Below are positions 46,532 to 63,294 of a stretch of DNA of 64,000 nucleotides, piece by piece. Below the pieces are notes generated by a model. It was given only the letters and a program-made list of their open reading frames with translations. It was not told where the DNA came from and made no database searches. Within the stretch, counting starts at the first letter, position 1; every line of letters starts with the position of its first letter. Location of the stretch: NCBI GenBank assembly GCA_016702545.1, contig JADJDT010000006.1, positions 124,001 through 188,000 of the forward strand, given 5' to 3'. The DNA comes from Pseudomonadota bacterium (lineage in GTDB: Bacteria > Myxococcota_A > Polyangia > GCA-2747355). Made by a program: the position numbers and the translations under genes.

Positions 46532-48560
46532 CTTTGGCGGCTGCGGCAGCGTCGGTCCTGCTGCCGCGTGCAATCGGTTCGGCTCGCGCGAGGGCGGGTA
46601 TCGGGCGGGCCGGGCGCGCCAGCGCGCTCAGCGGCAGGCCGGCGATCGCGGCGCCCAGCGCCATCACGACGAAGCCGAGCCAGACGAAGGTGACGAGCGG
46701 GTTGATCACGACCTTGAAGGTGGCCGATCCGCTCGCCTGATCGTGTCCGCCCAGGGCGACGAAGAGGTCCTCGCCCGTCGAGCGCTGGATCGCGACCTCG
46801 GTCGTCGGGCTGTCCTCGTGACGAAAATAAACCCAGCGCGCCGGGTGGATCGTGCCGGTCGGCTTGCCGTCCTCGAAGACCGTCAGGCCCGCCGTCAGCA
46901 TGCCCTTGAGGTCGTCCTCGGTGATGCGCAGGCCGTCGTAGCGCAGCTCGTAGCGGCCGATCGTCAGGCGCTCGCCCGGGCGCAGCACGGCCTCCTTCTC
47001 CTGTTTGAGCGACTCGCCGGCGAAGCCGACGCACATCAGGGCCACGCCGATGTGCACGACGTAGCCGCCGTAGCGGCGATGGTTGCGCAGCAGCAGCCCG
47101 CCGAGCGCCTGGCCGAAGCCCGTTTGCGCGGCGCGCGCCCGCACCGAGGCGGCGCGCAGCGGCTCCTGCAGCACCGTGGCGATGACGAAGGCGCAGAGCG
47201 CCCAGGTCAGCAGCGCGACGGCGCCGGCGGCGGGGCCCCAGAGGCCGAGGCCAACGCCGACGAGCAGCCCGACGACCGTCGGCCATTGGAACTGGCGCCG
47301 CAGTCCGGCCGCCGTCGAGTGACGCCAGCCGAGCATCGGTCCGACGCCGGTGAGCACCAGCAGGGCCACGCCGATCGGCACCATCCAGCGGTTGAAGGCC
47401 GGGATGCTGATCGTGATCTTGTCGCCGAAGAGTTCGGAGATGCCGGGAAAGATCGTCAGCACCATGACCAGCAGGCAGGCGCTGAGCAGCACCCAGTTAT
47501 TGAGCAGGAACCAGAACTCGCGGCTGAGCGCCGACTCCAGCGCGCCGCGGCTGCGCAGCAACGGCCGGCGCCACAGGATCACGCCGAAGCCGACGACCAG
47601 CGTCAGGGCGATGAAGCCGAGGAAGACGTAGCCGATGTTCGATCGCGCGAAGGCGTGCACCGAATCGATGAAGCCGGAGCGCGTGAGGAAGGTGCCGAAG
47701 ATCGTCATCACGAAGGCGAGCAGGGCGAGCACGACGTTCCAGACCTTCAGCATCTGCCGCCGATCCTGGACCATGATCGAGTGCAGAAAGGCCGTGCAGA
47801 GCAGCCAGGGCATGAAGCCGGCGTTCTCCACCGGGTCCCAGCCCCAATAGCCACCCCAGCCCAGCTCCTCGTAGGCCCACAGCATGCCGAGCGTCAGCCC
47901 GAGGGCGAGCGCGAACCACGACACCAGCGCCCAGGGCCGCGCCGCGTGCAGCCAGGTCTCGTCGACGCGCCCGGCCAAGAGCGACCCCATGGCGAAGGCG
48001 AAGGGTACGGTCAGCGTGACGAAGCCCAGGTAGAGGGACGGCGGGTGCGTCACCATGTAGGGGTTTTGCAGCAGCGGGTTGAGGCCCTTCCCGGTCTCGG
48101 GGGTGACCGACAGATAGGCGTCGAAGGGGTTCGAGCTGACCACCATCACGACCCCGAAGAAGACCACGACCAACATCAGCACGGCGCTGGCGTAGGGGAC
48201 GATGTCGCCGAGGCGGTGCTGATTGGTGCGCATCGCCACCGCGGAGACGAGGGCCAGCAGCCAAACCCACAGCAGCAGCGAGCCCTCCATGCCGCCCCAG
48301 AGCGCCGTGATGCGGTAGAAGACCGGCATCGCGCGCTCGGAGTGCTGCTGCACGTAGATCAGCGAGTAGTCCGAGATGGTGAAGGCGTAGGCCAAGAGCA
48401 GCACGGCGAGCGTGGCGCTGGCGGCCACGCCGTAGAGCGCGAGCTGCGCGCTCTGCACCATCGCGCTGCTGCGCCGGCGGGCCCCGACCAGCGCCAAGGC
48501 CGCCGACCAGGTGGCGAGCAGCAGGATCAGGTAGACACAGAGCGTCCCGATCGTTGCCAT
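46512..48560 (-). CDS. ccmF: Cytochrome c-type biogenesis protein CcmF
   Basis: 682 residues with about 15 membrane helices. CcmF, with CcmH, ligates heme to the CxxCH motif of apocytochrome c on the outer side of the inner membrane. The tryptophan-rich WWD signature GWGGYWGWDPVENAGFMPWL is at about residue 235, and conserved His residues of the heme channel are in MVTHPPSLYLGF. The C-terminal part (VVHIGVALMCVGFAGESLKQE and YELRYDGLRI) also fits. ATG 48560 was chosen because upstream residues are not coding-like. It overlaps the downstream CcmI-like gene, and no other ccm gene is in the window. Confidence 0.9.
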   Translation of the reverse strand: MATIGTLCVYLILLLATWSAALALVGARRRSSAMVQSAQLALYGVAASATLAVLLLAYAFTISDYSLIYVQQHSERAMPVFYRITALWGGMEGSLLLWVWLLALVSAVAMRTNQHRLGDIVPYASAVLMLVVVFFGVVMVVSSNPFDAYLSVTPETGKGLNPLLQNPYMVTHPPSLYLGFVTLTVPFAFAMGSLLAGRVDETWLHAARPWALVSWFALALGLTLGMLWAYEELGWGGYWGWDPVENAGFMPWLLCTAFLHSIMVQDRRQMLKVWNVVLALLAFVMTIFGTFLTRSGFIDSVHAFARSNIGYVFLGFIALTLVVGFGVILWRRPLLRSRGALESALSREFWFLLNNWVLLSACLLVMVLTIFPGISELFGDKITISIPAFNRWMVPIGVALLVLTGVGPMLGWRHSTAAGLRRQFQWPTVVGLLVGVGLGLWGPAAGAVALLTWALCAFVIATVLQEPLRAASVRARAAQTGFGQALGGLLLRNHRRYGGYVVHIGVALMCVGFAGESLKQEKEAVLRPGERLTIGRYELRYDGLRITEDDLKGMLTAGLTVFEDGKPTGTIHPARWVYFRHEDSPTTEVAIQRSTGEDLFVALGGHDQASGSATFKVVINPLVTFVWLGFVVMALGAAIAGLPLSALARPARPIPALARAEPIARGSRTDAAAAAKDDTDAP

Positions 48561-48845
48561 GGGACCACGCCCTCCAGGGGTAGGGTGCGACGCCGCGCCA
48601 GGCGGGCCGCGCCAGCCGTGCAGGCCATCCGGGCTGTGCCCGGCCATCGGCCGCGAAGACGACGCCTCCGCATCAGGTCGCAGCGCGCGGAATATAGACG
48701 AGGGTGGCAAGGGCCGCAACGCGCTCCGGGGGCGCTGTAGCGCAGCTTTCGGTTAGCTTGAAGTCGCGGTAGATTGACGGAGCGTGGACGAACACGCTCG
48801 CCGCTGGGAAGGCGGCGCGACCGGACCTGATCGGGGGAGCGGGTG

Positions 48846-50246
<1,401 letters not shown>

Positions 50247-50249
<3 letters not shown>

Positions 50250-50426
50250 AGCACCGATCGAGTTGAAACACCTACTGCAACGCGCATTTGCGGGCGATCT
50301 CGGGCGGGCTCGTCGCTGCGCTGCTCGCGCTACCTCAAGTAGCGCTGCGCTGCTCGCTCCTCGCGCGCCCGACCTCACCTCGCAACTGCTCGTTTCGTCA
50401 CGGTGTTCAACCCGTTCGGTGCTCTA
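50247..50426. repeat. 180-bp palindromic element (copy 2) at the GGDEF gene end
   Basis: The left arm at 50247-50271 (TAGAGCACCGATCGAGTTG...) starts at the stop codon of the GGDEF gene. The right arm at 50403-50426 is its inverted repeat with one gap and a few mismatches. The centre is a 7-bp stem, GCGCTAC-CTCAA-GTAGCGC (50327-50345), flanked by a 14-base direct repeat, GCTGCGCTGCTCGC (50315-50328 and 50344-50357). The design is the same as that of copy 1. Confidence 0.8.
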
Positions 50427-50431
50427 GAGCA

Positions 50432-50573
50432 CCCCACCGCGCAGGAGCGTTGAGACGCCCGTCAGGCAAGGCGCGAGCGAGGAGCGCGCGGAGCAGCCTT
50501 GGAGCGCTGTGAGCACGCACCGGAGCGAGCAACGCCGCCTGACGGGATGGATCGACGCTCCTGCGCGGTGGGG
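50432..50573. repeat. 142-bp palindromic element (copy 3) next to the gltD end
   Basis: The left arm 50432-50467 and right arm 50537-50573 are inverted repeats. The outer 19 bases (CCCCACCGCGCAGGAGCGT) are perfect, and so are the inner 10 (CCCGTCAGGC). The right arm ends at the gltD stop codon. Together with copy 2 it fills the gap between the convergent GGDEF and gltD genes. Confidence 0.85.
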
Positions 50574-52009
50574 CTAGCGGCCGCCGAACGGCTGGTCCAC
50601 CCCCCGCGTCGGCAGCCACGAGGGTGCGCCCTCACGCAGGTAGCTGTCGACGGCGCGCGCGGCCTCGCGGCCATCGGCGATGGCCCAGACGATCAGGCTG
50701 GCGCCGCGCTGGGCGTCGCCCGCGGCGAAGACGCCCTCGACGTTGGTGGCGAAGCTGCGGTCGATCTTGACGTTGCCGCGTGCGTCGCGGGCGACCCCCA
50801 ATTGATCGACCAGCGCCGTGGTGTCGGGACCGACGAAGCCGAGCGCCAGAATCAAGAGGTCCACGGGCAGGGTGAGCTCGCTGCCGGGCTGCTCCACCAG
50901 GCGCAGGCCGCCCTCGCCCTGGCCGACCGTCTCGACGCGCACGGCGTGGAGCGCGCTCAGCTTGCCGTCGCTGCCGCTCAGGCGCTTGGTCTGCAGGGCG
51001 AAGTCGCGCAGGCCGCCCTCCTCGTGGCTGGTCGAGCTGCGCCAGACCACCGGCCACTGGGGCCAGGGATTGCCCGGATCGCGGCTGCGCGGCGGGGCCG
51101 GCAGCAGCTCGATCTGCTGCACGCTGGCGGCCCCGTGGCGCAGCGCGGTGCCGAGGCAGTCGGAGCCCGTGTCGCCGCCGCCGAGGATGATCACGCGCTT
51201 ACCCGTGGCGAGCAGTGGACTGGCCGCCGGTGCGTCGCTGCCGACGGCGCGGTTCTGCAAGCGCAGGAAGTCCATCGCCAGGTGCACCCCGTCGAGCTCG
51301 CGTCCCGGGACGTCGAGCTCGCGAGGGCGCTCGGCGCCGATCGCGATCAGCACCGCATCGTGGGTGTCGCGGAGTTCGCGCCAGGTCGGCCGCTCGCCGA
51401 TCGCCGCACCGGTGACGAACTTGACCCCCTCGGCCTCCAGCAGCGCCAGGCGGCGGTCGATGACCCACTTCTCGAGCTTGAAGTCGGGGATGCCGTAGCG
51501 CAGCAAGCCACCGAGCTGCTCGGCCTTCTCGTAGACCGTGACGCGGTGGCCGGCCGAGTTGAGCTGGGCGGCCGCCGCGAGCCCGGCCGGGCCGCTGCCG
51601 ACCACGGCGACGCTGCGTTCGCTGCGCGTGCGTGGCGGCTGGGCCTGCACCCAACCCTCGGCGAAGGCGCGCTCGATGATCTCCTTCTCGATCTGCTCGA
51701 TGCTCACCGCATCGGCGTTGATCGCCAGCACGCAGGATCCCTCGCAGGGGGCGGGGCAGAGTAGGCGCAGGTACGCCTCGCGCCAACGACCGCGGTAGAC
51801 GAGGTCGTTCCACTCGGGGATCACGTTCCCCAGCGGGCAGCCCTGGTGGCAGAAGGGCACGCCGCAGTCCATGCAGCGCCCACCCTGCTCGCGCACGCGC
51901 TCCCGTGGCTGGGGCTGGTAGAGCTCGCGCCAGTCGCGCAGTCGATCCGCGACGGGGCGCTTGTCCGGCAGCGCCCGCGGCCATTCCTTGAAGCCGGTAA
52001 CCTTGCCCA

Positions 52010-52010
<1 letters not shown>
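50574..52010 (-). CDS. gltD: Glutamate synthase small (beta) subunit
   Basis: 478 residues. GltD feeds electrons from NADPH through FAD and iron-sulfur clusters to the large subunit, which makes glutamate from glutamine and 2-oxoglutarate. The N-terminal cysteine clusters are CMDCGVPFCHQGCPLGN and CPAPCEGSC. The FAD-binding VVGSGPAGLAAAAQLNSAG and the NADPH-binding IILGGGDTGSDCLGTA are intact, and the end is GVFAAGDAQRGASLIVWAI. GTG 52010 overlaps the last base of the gltB stop codon, so translation is coupled. Confidence 0.93.
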
Positions 52011-56590
<4,580 letters not shown>

Positions 56591-56753
56591 GCTTCGTCCT
56601 CGCCAGCGGCCATGGCCATCGGCGCGGCCGCCGAAACGCGCGGCGCGCTCTCGAATGCGGGCGGAAAATAGCCTCTCGGCCGGCGGCCGTCGAGCCCCCG
56701 ATCGAGGTCGGCCGGGGTGCCGGGCGCGCGCTGTTGCTGGCGCCGTGGGGGCG

Positions 56754-57305
56754 TCAGCCGGCCGTGGGATCGTCCGGGGCTGCAGCGCTGCCGCTCGCGG
56801 GTGGCTTCTCGGCGGGTGGCTTCTCGGCGGGTGGCGCCTCGGCCGGCGGCCGCGGCGGGCCATAGTCGGCCTCGAGCTTCTGTTCGAGGCGGTCGAGCAG
56901 CTGCAGCTCGACGTAGGAGGGCTGGTGCTCGATATCGAGCTGCAGCTTGACCCCAGGCGCCGAAGCGTCGCCGCTCGGAGCGTCGAGGCGGATCACCTCG
57001 AGCGAGGCCGGGCACTCCTTGACCGCGCCGCTACCCGGAAAGATGAACAGGATGTAGCCGTTCTCGCGGTCCTTGTCGGTGACCTTGTAGTGGCTGTCGA
57101 CGCGAAGCAGGCGCATCGCGGACAACCAGACGCGCTCGTAGCGGTAGCCGACGACGCGGGTCGTCTGCGCGCTCGCGGGCGCCGCGACGAGCAGCGCCAG
57201 GGAGACCAGGAGCCGCGCCGCTGGGCGAGCAGCGGCGCACCGCCGGGGCGCTGAGCGGCGCCGCGTCGCTGGCGCGCAATCCTGGTGGGCGAGGCGCTCA
57301 GGCAC
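56754..57305 (-). CDS. Small exported protein
   Basis: 183 residues from a GTG start that lies in the last codons of the preceding gene (8-base overlap). A basic head and signal peptide (LLVSLALLVAAPASAQT) are followed by a compact domain (GYRYERVWLSAMRLLRVDSHYKVTDKDRENGYILFIF) and a Pro/Glu/Ala-rich tail with repeated PPAEKPPAE units. No known family. The overlap and coding direction suggest translational coupling with the LPG-synthase-type gene. Confidence 0.6.
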   Translation of the reverse strand: MPERLAHQDCAPATRRRSAPRRCAAARPAARLLVSLALLVAAPASAQTTRVVGYRYERVWLSAMRLLRVDSHYKVTDKDRENGYILFIFPGSGAVKECPASLEVIRLDAPSGDASAPGVKLQLDIEHQPSYVELQLLDRLEQKLEADYGPPRPPAEAPPAEKPPAEKPPASGSAAAPDDPTAG

Positions 57306-58422
57306 CCTGCGACTCCGCCGGGCCGCCGTGGCCCGAGGCCGCAGCATCGTTCGTCGCGGCGTTGGCGTCCAATTCGTCACCCACCGGGGGGCTCGGGGCG
57401 TGGGCCGCGGCCTCGGCGCGGGCCGAGTCGCCGACCAGGCGGCGCAGCCCCACGTGCGCCGAGAGCATCGCCACGGCGCCAGCGCCGAGGTACCAGGCCG
57501 CGTTGGCGACGTGCGAGGCGACGATGAAGGCGGCGCCGCGCTGCTTCAGCAGGGCGGCCGGTAGGTAGAGCGCGAGCCCGCCGTTGGCGAAGAGCTCGAA
57601 GTTGCCGATGAAGCCTGGGCCGGCCGGAATCATGATGCCGACGCCGATCAGGGACACCAGCGCCATCGACTGCCAGGCGGTCAGCTCGAGCGCGAAGCCA
57701 CGCGCGAGCACCCAGAGGGCGGCGCCGTTGAGCGCCCAGTAGCCGGCGGTTGCGGCGAGGAAGGGCAGCAGACGTCGCGTGTCCGGCAGGGCGCGGAAGC
57801 CGTCGACGATCCCCGCCGCGATCCCCGCCGCGCGCTCGGCCAAGCGCGGCGAGAACACGGCGATGACCCGGCGGCAGAGCGCCACGGCGCGCTCGCGCTG
57901 CCAGAGCACGATCACGAGCACGACCGAGGCGGCGCAGAACAGCCCGAGCGCAAGCAGGCCGGAGGCCGCGAGCCAGGCGGGGACTGGCACCCCGCTGAGA
58001 CGGGCCGAGGCCACCGCAGCGAAGGCCAGCAGCGCGACCACCAGCCCGTCGAAGACGCGCTCGACGGCCAAGGTGCCCAGCGCCTGGGTGAAGCGCAGGC
58101 GCGGCGGGTCAGCGACCAGGTAGGGCCGCACGAACTCCCCCATCCGCAGCGGCAGGGCGAAGATCGCGAAGAAGCCGACCGAGGAGATCGGCAGCAGCCG
58201 GCGGAAGCTCACCGGGTGGATCGGGGCCAGCAGGTGGCCCCAGCGCCAGACGCGCAGGGCGTGTTGCAGCGCCATCGCCGCGAAGTAGGGCAGCAGCACC
58301 CACCAGTGGGCGCGCCCCAGCGCGGAGAGCAGCGACGAGAAGTCGATCTGGCGCGCGGCGAGCCAGAGCATCGCGGCCCCGATCAGGGTCGAGAAGAAGA
58401 GGCGGCGCAGCATCGGGCTCAT
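57298..58422 (-). CDS. Lysylphosphatidylglycerol synthase-type membrane protein (UPF0104)
   Basis: 374 residues with about eight membrane helices and no soluble catalytic domain. The pattern (LRVWRWGHLLAPIHPVSFRRLLPISSVGFFAIFALPLRMGEFVRP, then AGPGFIGNFELFA) is that of the flippase-like half of MprF/AglD proteins. A role in moving lipids or glycolipids across the membrane is inferred. ATG 58422 was taken as start. An Ala-rich hydrophilic tail follows the last helix. The downstream gene overlaps it, and the M20 peptidase gene is divergent. Confidence 0.8.
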   Translation of the reverse strand: MSPMLRRLFFSTLIGAAMLWLAARQIDFSSLLSALGRAHWWVLLPYFAAMALQHALRVWRWGHLLAPIHPVSFRRLLPISSVGFFAIFALPLRMGEFVRPYLVADPPRLRFTQALGTLAVERVFDGLVVALLAFAAVASARLSGVPVPAWLAASGLLALGLFCAASVVLVIVLWQRERAVALCRRVIAVFSPRLAERAAGIAAGIVDGFRALPDTRRLLPFLAATAGYWALNGAALWVLARGFALELTAWQSMALVSLIGVGIMIPAGPGFIGNFELFANGGLALYLPAALLKQRGAAFIVASHVANAAWYLGAGAVAMLSAHVGLRRLVGDSARAEAAAHAPSPPVGDELDANAATNDAAASGHGGPAESQGA

Positions 58423-58578
58423 GGCGGAGGGCCTCGCAAATGGGCGGGCAACATAGCACGCGCGCGATCGGGTGGGGGGCCGTGCGCGTGAGCGATCGGC
58501 GCACGGCTTGACCGCCGCCGGGGCAGGGCGCGAGCATTGCCCCACGCGAATGCGGCCGATGACGCGGAGGGGGGCAAC

Positions 58579-59961
58579 ATGGTCAAGGACGTGTGGCGGT
58601 ATCTGCGGGCGGAGCGGGCCAACCAGCTCGCGGCGCTTTGCGAGCTGCTGCGGATCCCCAGCATCAGCGCCCAGCGCGAGCACGCGCCCGACGTGCAGCG
58701 CGCGGCCGAGTGGCTAGCGCTGCGGCTGCGCGCGATCGGGCTCGAAGAGGTCGCCGTGCAGCCGACGGCGGGTCATCCGGTGGTGCTCGGGCAGACGCCC
58801 CAGCAGCCGGGCCGGCCGACCGTGCTGATCTACGGCCACTACGACGTGCAGCCGCCCGACCCGCTGGCGTTATGGACCACGCCGCCCTTCGAGCCGACGG
58901 TGCGCCGGGGCCGGCTCTACGCCCGCGGCGCGGCCGACGACAAGGGCCAGCTCTTCATCCATCTGGCCGTGCTCGAGGCCTGGCAGCGCGCCGGCGGCGG
59001 CTGCCCGGTCAACGTCAAGCTGCTGCTGGAGGGGGAGGAGGAGATCGGCAGCCCGCAGCTGCCGCCGCTCTTGCGGGCGCGCGCCCGCGAGCTGGCGTGC
59101 GACGTGGTCCTCGTCAGCGACACGCACATGCTGGGACCACGCACGCCGAGCATCACCGCCGGCCTGCGCGGCATTTGTTGCTGCGAGATCGTCGTGCGCA
59201 CCGCCGCCCGCGATCTGCACAGCGGCAACTGGGGCGGCGCGGTGGCCAATCCGCTGCAGGTGCTGGCCGAGCTGCTGGTGGCCTGCAAGGACCCGCGCAG
59301 CGGCAAGGTGCGCATCCCCGGCTTCTATGACGCGGTCAAGCCGCTGCCCGCGCACTGGCGCCGCGCGCTGAGCGAGACCCCGCACGACGACGCGGCGTTG
59401 GCCAAGGCGCTCGGCGCGCCGGCGCTCTTCGGTGAGCGCGGTCAGAGCACGCTGGCGCGCATTGGCGCCCGCCCGACCTTCGAGGTCAACGGCGTGGTCG
59501 GTGGCTACGCCGGCGAGGGGATCAAGACCGTGCTGCCGTGCGAGGCGCGCGCCAAGGTGTCGCTGCGCCTGGTGCCCGATCAGTCACCGACGCAGGTGCT
59601 CGCCGCGCTCAAGCGCCACCTGGCCGCCTGCGCGCCGCCCCACGCCCGGGTCAGCGTGCGCGTGCTCGAAAACAGCGCGCCCGCGGTGCGCCTCGACACC
59701 GACTTCCCCGAGCTCGAAGCAGCTCGCCGCGCCATCACCCGCGTCTTCGGCCGCGCGCCGCTGCTCTCGCTGGAGGGCGGCTCGGTGCCGATCGTCGCCG
59801 AGTTCGAACGCACGCTGAAGCGCCCGACCCTGCTGCTCGGCTTCGGCCTCCCCGACGACAACCTGCACGCCCCCAACGAGAAGCTCGACCTGGCGATGTT
59901 CGAGCGCGGCACGCGCACCGTGGCCCTGCTCCTCGCCGAGCTGGCAGCGGCGCGGGCCTGA
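58579..59961 (+). CDS. M20-family metallopeptidase/dipeptidase
   Basis: 460 residues. The zinc-site motifs are LIYGHYDVQPPD (His and Asp), ARGAADDKGQ (bridging Asp), LEGEEEIGSP (catalytic and metal Glu) and VVLVSDTHM. HSGNWGG is in the dimerisation domain and DDNLHAPNEKL holds the last metal His. These are features of the dipeptidase branch (CPG2/carnosinase-like) of M20. It should cleave dipeptides or N-acyl amino acids in the cytoplasm, as no signal peptide is seen. ATG 58579 is preceded by GGAGGGGGG. It is divergent from the UPF0104 gene and convergent with the symporter gene. Confidence 0.88.
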   Translation: MVKDVWRYLRAERANQLAALCELLRIPSISAQREHAPDVQRAAEWLALRLRAIGLEEVAVQPTAGHPVVLGQTPQQPGRPTVLIYGHYDVQPPDPLALWTTPPFEPTVRRGRLYARGAADDKGQLFIHLAVLEAWQRAGGGCPVNVKLLLEGEEEIGSPQLPPLLRARARELACDVVLVSDTHMLGPRTPSITAGLRGICCCEIVVRTAARDLHSGNWGGAVANPLQVLAELLVACKDPRSGKVRIPGFYDAVKPLPAHWRRALSETPHDDAALAKALGAPALFGERGQSTLARIGARPTFEVNGVVGGYAGEGIKTVLPCEARAKVSLRLVPDQSPTQVLAALKRHLAACAPPHARVSVRVLENSAPAVRLDTDFPELEAARRAITRVFGRAPLLSLEGGSVPIVAEFERTLKRPTLLLGFGLPDDNLHAPNEKLDLAMFERGTRTVALLLAELAAARA

Positions 59962-60054
59962 GCGCGAGCTACCCGCGGTGGCGGCGCGAGGGGCGTGAGC
60001 GTGAGATAGCGCCCCCGCGGCGGCGCTCGCGCTCCAGCGCGGGGCTGCTGCTCG

Positions 60055-61470
60055 TTACCCCTCGGCGTCGCGGTTGGCCTCGGACTCGTCCTCGAGCGCT
60101 TCTTCGACGACGGCAGAGGGGCGGGTCTGGCGGAACTCGCCCTCCCAGCGCGCGACGACGACGGTGGCGAGGCAGTTGCCGATCACGTTGACGGAGGTGC
60201 GGGCCATGTCCATCAGCCCGTCGATGCCGAGGATCAGGTTGATCGGCCAGATCGGCAGCTGGAACGAGGCGGCGGTGCCGAGCAGGATCAACATCGAGGC
60301 GCGCGGCACGCCGGCGACGCCCTTGCTCGTCAGCATCAGCGTCAGCACCATGATGATCTGGTGGCCGATCGACATCTGGATGCCGGCCGCCTGGGCGACG
60401 AAGACCGAGGCCATCGACAGGTAGAGCGAGGTCCCGTCGAGGTTGAAGCTGTAGCCGGTGGGCATGACGAAGGCCACGATCTGGCGCGGCACGCCGATGG
60501 CCTCCATGCCCTCCATCGCCCGCGGCAGGGCGGCCTCGGAGCTGGTGGTGGCGAAGGCCAGCGAGACCGGCTCGGCGATCGCGCGCACGAAGTCGCGGAT
60601 CGGCACCTTGGCGATGCGCGCGATCGGCAGCAGCACCCCGAGCAGGAAGACGAGCAGGGCGGCGTAGAGTGTGAGCAAGAGCTGGGCGAGGTTGAAGAGC
60701 ACTCCGGTGCCCATGCGACCGACGGTGTGGGCCATCGCCGCGCCGACGCCGATCGGCGCCAGCAGCATCACCAGATTGGTGAACTTGAACATCGTCTCGG
60801 CCAGGCTCTCGCAGAAGTCGAGCAGCGGCCGGCGGCGCGCGCTGGGCAGCATCGCCAGGGCGATACCGAAGACGATGCAGAACACGACGATCTGCAGCAC
60901 CTCGCCCTCGGCGATCGACTTGGCGATGTTCTCGGGGAAGATGTGGAGCAGGATCTCCCCGGCGCCGCGGGTGACGGGCTTGACGGCCGCGACCTGCGAC
61001 ACGCCGGTGGCATCGATGCCGACGCCGGCGCGCGAGAGGTTGATCGCCGCCAGCCCGACGAAGAGTGCGATCGTCGTCACGACCTCGAAGTAGATCAGCG
61101 CCTTGATCCCCATCCGACCGACCTGCTTGATGTCGTGGTGACCGGCGATGCCGACGACGAGCGTGGCGAAGAGCAGCGGCGCGATGATGGTCTTGATCAG
61201 GCGCAGGAAGAGGTTGCTCAGCACGTCGAGCTGGACCGCGGCCTCGGGCCAGTCGATGCCGATCGTCGCGCCGATGACCATCGCCACCAGGATCGAGGCC
61301 GTCAGCGAGCGGCGCTTGGCGGCATAGGCCACCAACGCGCCGATCGCCGTCCAGCGCGCGCACTTCAGCAGGAGCGGGGGCAGGACCAGGATCCCGGCGT
61401 GGGAGAGCGCGGCAAGCGACGCGGCGACCAGCAGCAGCACGGCGGCGATGAAGAATAGGCGACGTTGCAT
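60055..61470 (-). CDS. Dicarboxylate/amino acid:cation symporter (DAACS family)
   Basis: 471 residues with about eight membrane helices and the re-entrant loop motifs of the GltP/GltT/DctA family: AFATTSSEAALPRAMEGM (serine-rich hairpin), MPTGYSFNLDGTSLYLSMA and DGLMDMARTSVNVIGN. It imports glutamate, aspartate or C4-dicarboxylates with Na+ or H+. The Arg of the last helix, near MARTSVNVIGN, is present, as in both groups, so the substrate is not settled. An acidic C-terminal tail is seen. ATG 61470 is chosen with GGGAG upstream. Confidence 0.9.
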   Translation of the reverse strand: MQRRLFFIAAVLLLVAASLAALSHAGILVLPPLLLKCARWTAIGALVAYAAKRRSLTASILVAMVIGATIGIDWPEAAVQLDVLSNLFLRLIKTIIAPLLFATLVVGIAGHHDIKQVGRMGIKALIYFEVVTTIALFVGLAAINLSRAGVGIDATGVSQVAAVKPVTRGAGEILLHIFPENIAKSIAEGEVLQIVVFCIVFGIALAMLPSARRRPLLDFCESLAETMFKFTNLVMLLAPIGVGAAMAHTVGRMGTGVLFNLAQLLLTLYAALLVFLLGVLLPIARIAKVPIRDFVRAIAEPVSLAFATTSSEAALPRAMEGMEAIGVPRQIVAFVMPTGYSFNLDGTSLYLSMASVFVAQAAGIQMSIGHQIIMVLTLMLTSKGVAGVPRASMLILLGTAASFQLPIWPINLILGIDGLMDMARTSVNVIGNCLATVVVARWEGEFRQTRPSAVVEEALEDESEANRDAEG

Positions 61471-61611
61471 CACATGGCTCCCAATTGTCGGCCCGGGCGG
61501 CGAAGGGCAAGCTACCGCCGCTGCGGCCTTGGGGCCAAGGACATTCGGCCCGCGCCAGGGGCCTGGGGTGGGACCTCCCGCGCGTGCGTGGGCGTCGCGC
61601 CGTTGCGCTGC

Positions 61612-62673
<1,062 letters not shown>

Positions 62674-62739
62674 GGACGACCGGGCATCGACGATCGGGAC
62701 GATCGGCGCGCACCCGGGAGCCGGGGCACGCGGGTCGCC

Positions 62740-62967
62740 CTACTGCTCGGCGGCTTCGGGCGTGGCCTTGGCGCGGCCGTATTTGCGGTTGAACCGCTCG
62801 ACGCGGCCTGCCGCGTCCACGAGCTTCTGCTTGCCGGTGTAGAACGGGTGGCAGTTGGAGCAGATTTCCACGCGGAACGAGCCCCGCGTCGAGTAGGTCT
62901 GCACCAGGTTGCCGCAGGCGCACTCGATGTTCGCCGGCTGATAGGACGGGTGAATGCCCACCTTCAT
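62740..62967 (-). CDS. rpmE: Ribosomal protein L31, zinc-binding type
   Basis: 75 residues. The four cysteines C16, C18, C36 and C39 (ECACGN and EICSNCHPFYTGKQKLVD) identify the zinc-binding form. It lies at the subunit interface of the ribosome. ATG 62967 is preceded by GGAGGAAG. A promoter-like TTGACG/TATGGG pair lies close upstream. It starts the rpmE-prfA operon. Confidence 0.95.
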   Translation of the reverse strand: MKVGIHPSYQPANIECACGNLVQTYSTRGSFRVEICSNCHPFYTGKQKLVDAAGRVERFNRKYGRAKATPEAAEQ

Positions 62968-63294
62968 TGTCACTTCCTCCGCGGGGCTTCCCATAACGCG
63001 AGCCGCTTGGTCGCGTCAAGTGAGTGGACAGGTCTGGGTCCAGAAGCTCCCCGCCGCTCGGCTCGTCAGCGCGACCCTTTCACCCCCTGCGCGCGACGGC
63101 TCCCGTCACCGCTCCGACCGCCGTCGCAGCGGGAACGTCTATGGCCTCGATTGGCCGGTCCGGAACGGGTTTGTTGCCCGACATGGATCGTGTTAGCAGA
63201 GCGATGATTTCGACGGCGGGTGGGCCGCTGGGGGGTCTCCGAGGCGGGCGCGGGCGTGCCGGGCGAGATCGGCCCCGAGGGGGAAGGAGGCACC
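62968..63294. other. Divergent intergenic region between rpmE and the PqqD fusion gene
   Basis: About 327 bases. Minus-strand signals for rpmE are at the left. At the right, GGAAGGAGG (63282-63290) is the ribosome site of the PqqD fusion. TTGTTG and TAGCAG 17 bases apart at about 63173-63201 are only a very weak promoter candidate for the fusion gene. No other gene or RNA was seen. Confidence 0.4.
62990..63019 (-). promoter_or_regulatory. Possible promoter of the rpmE-prfA operon
   Basis: On the minus strand, TTGACG (63019-63014) and TATGGG (62995-62990) are 18 bases apart, about 22 bases from the rpmE start codon. The -35 box is identical to that of the dksA-like gene; the -10 box is weaker. 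Confidence 0.4.

Noticed and set aside
46323..48740. Long plus-strand frame opposite ccmF
   Set aside because: It is Arg/Gln/His-rich and has no domain; the minus strand encodes CcmF with its WWD motif.
50499..51764. Long plus-strand frame opposite gltD
   Set aside because: It is the mirror of the gltD gene, whose iron-sulfur, FAD and NADPH motifs are intact on the minus strand.
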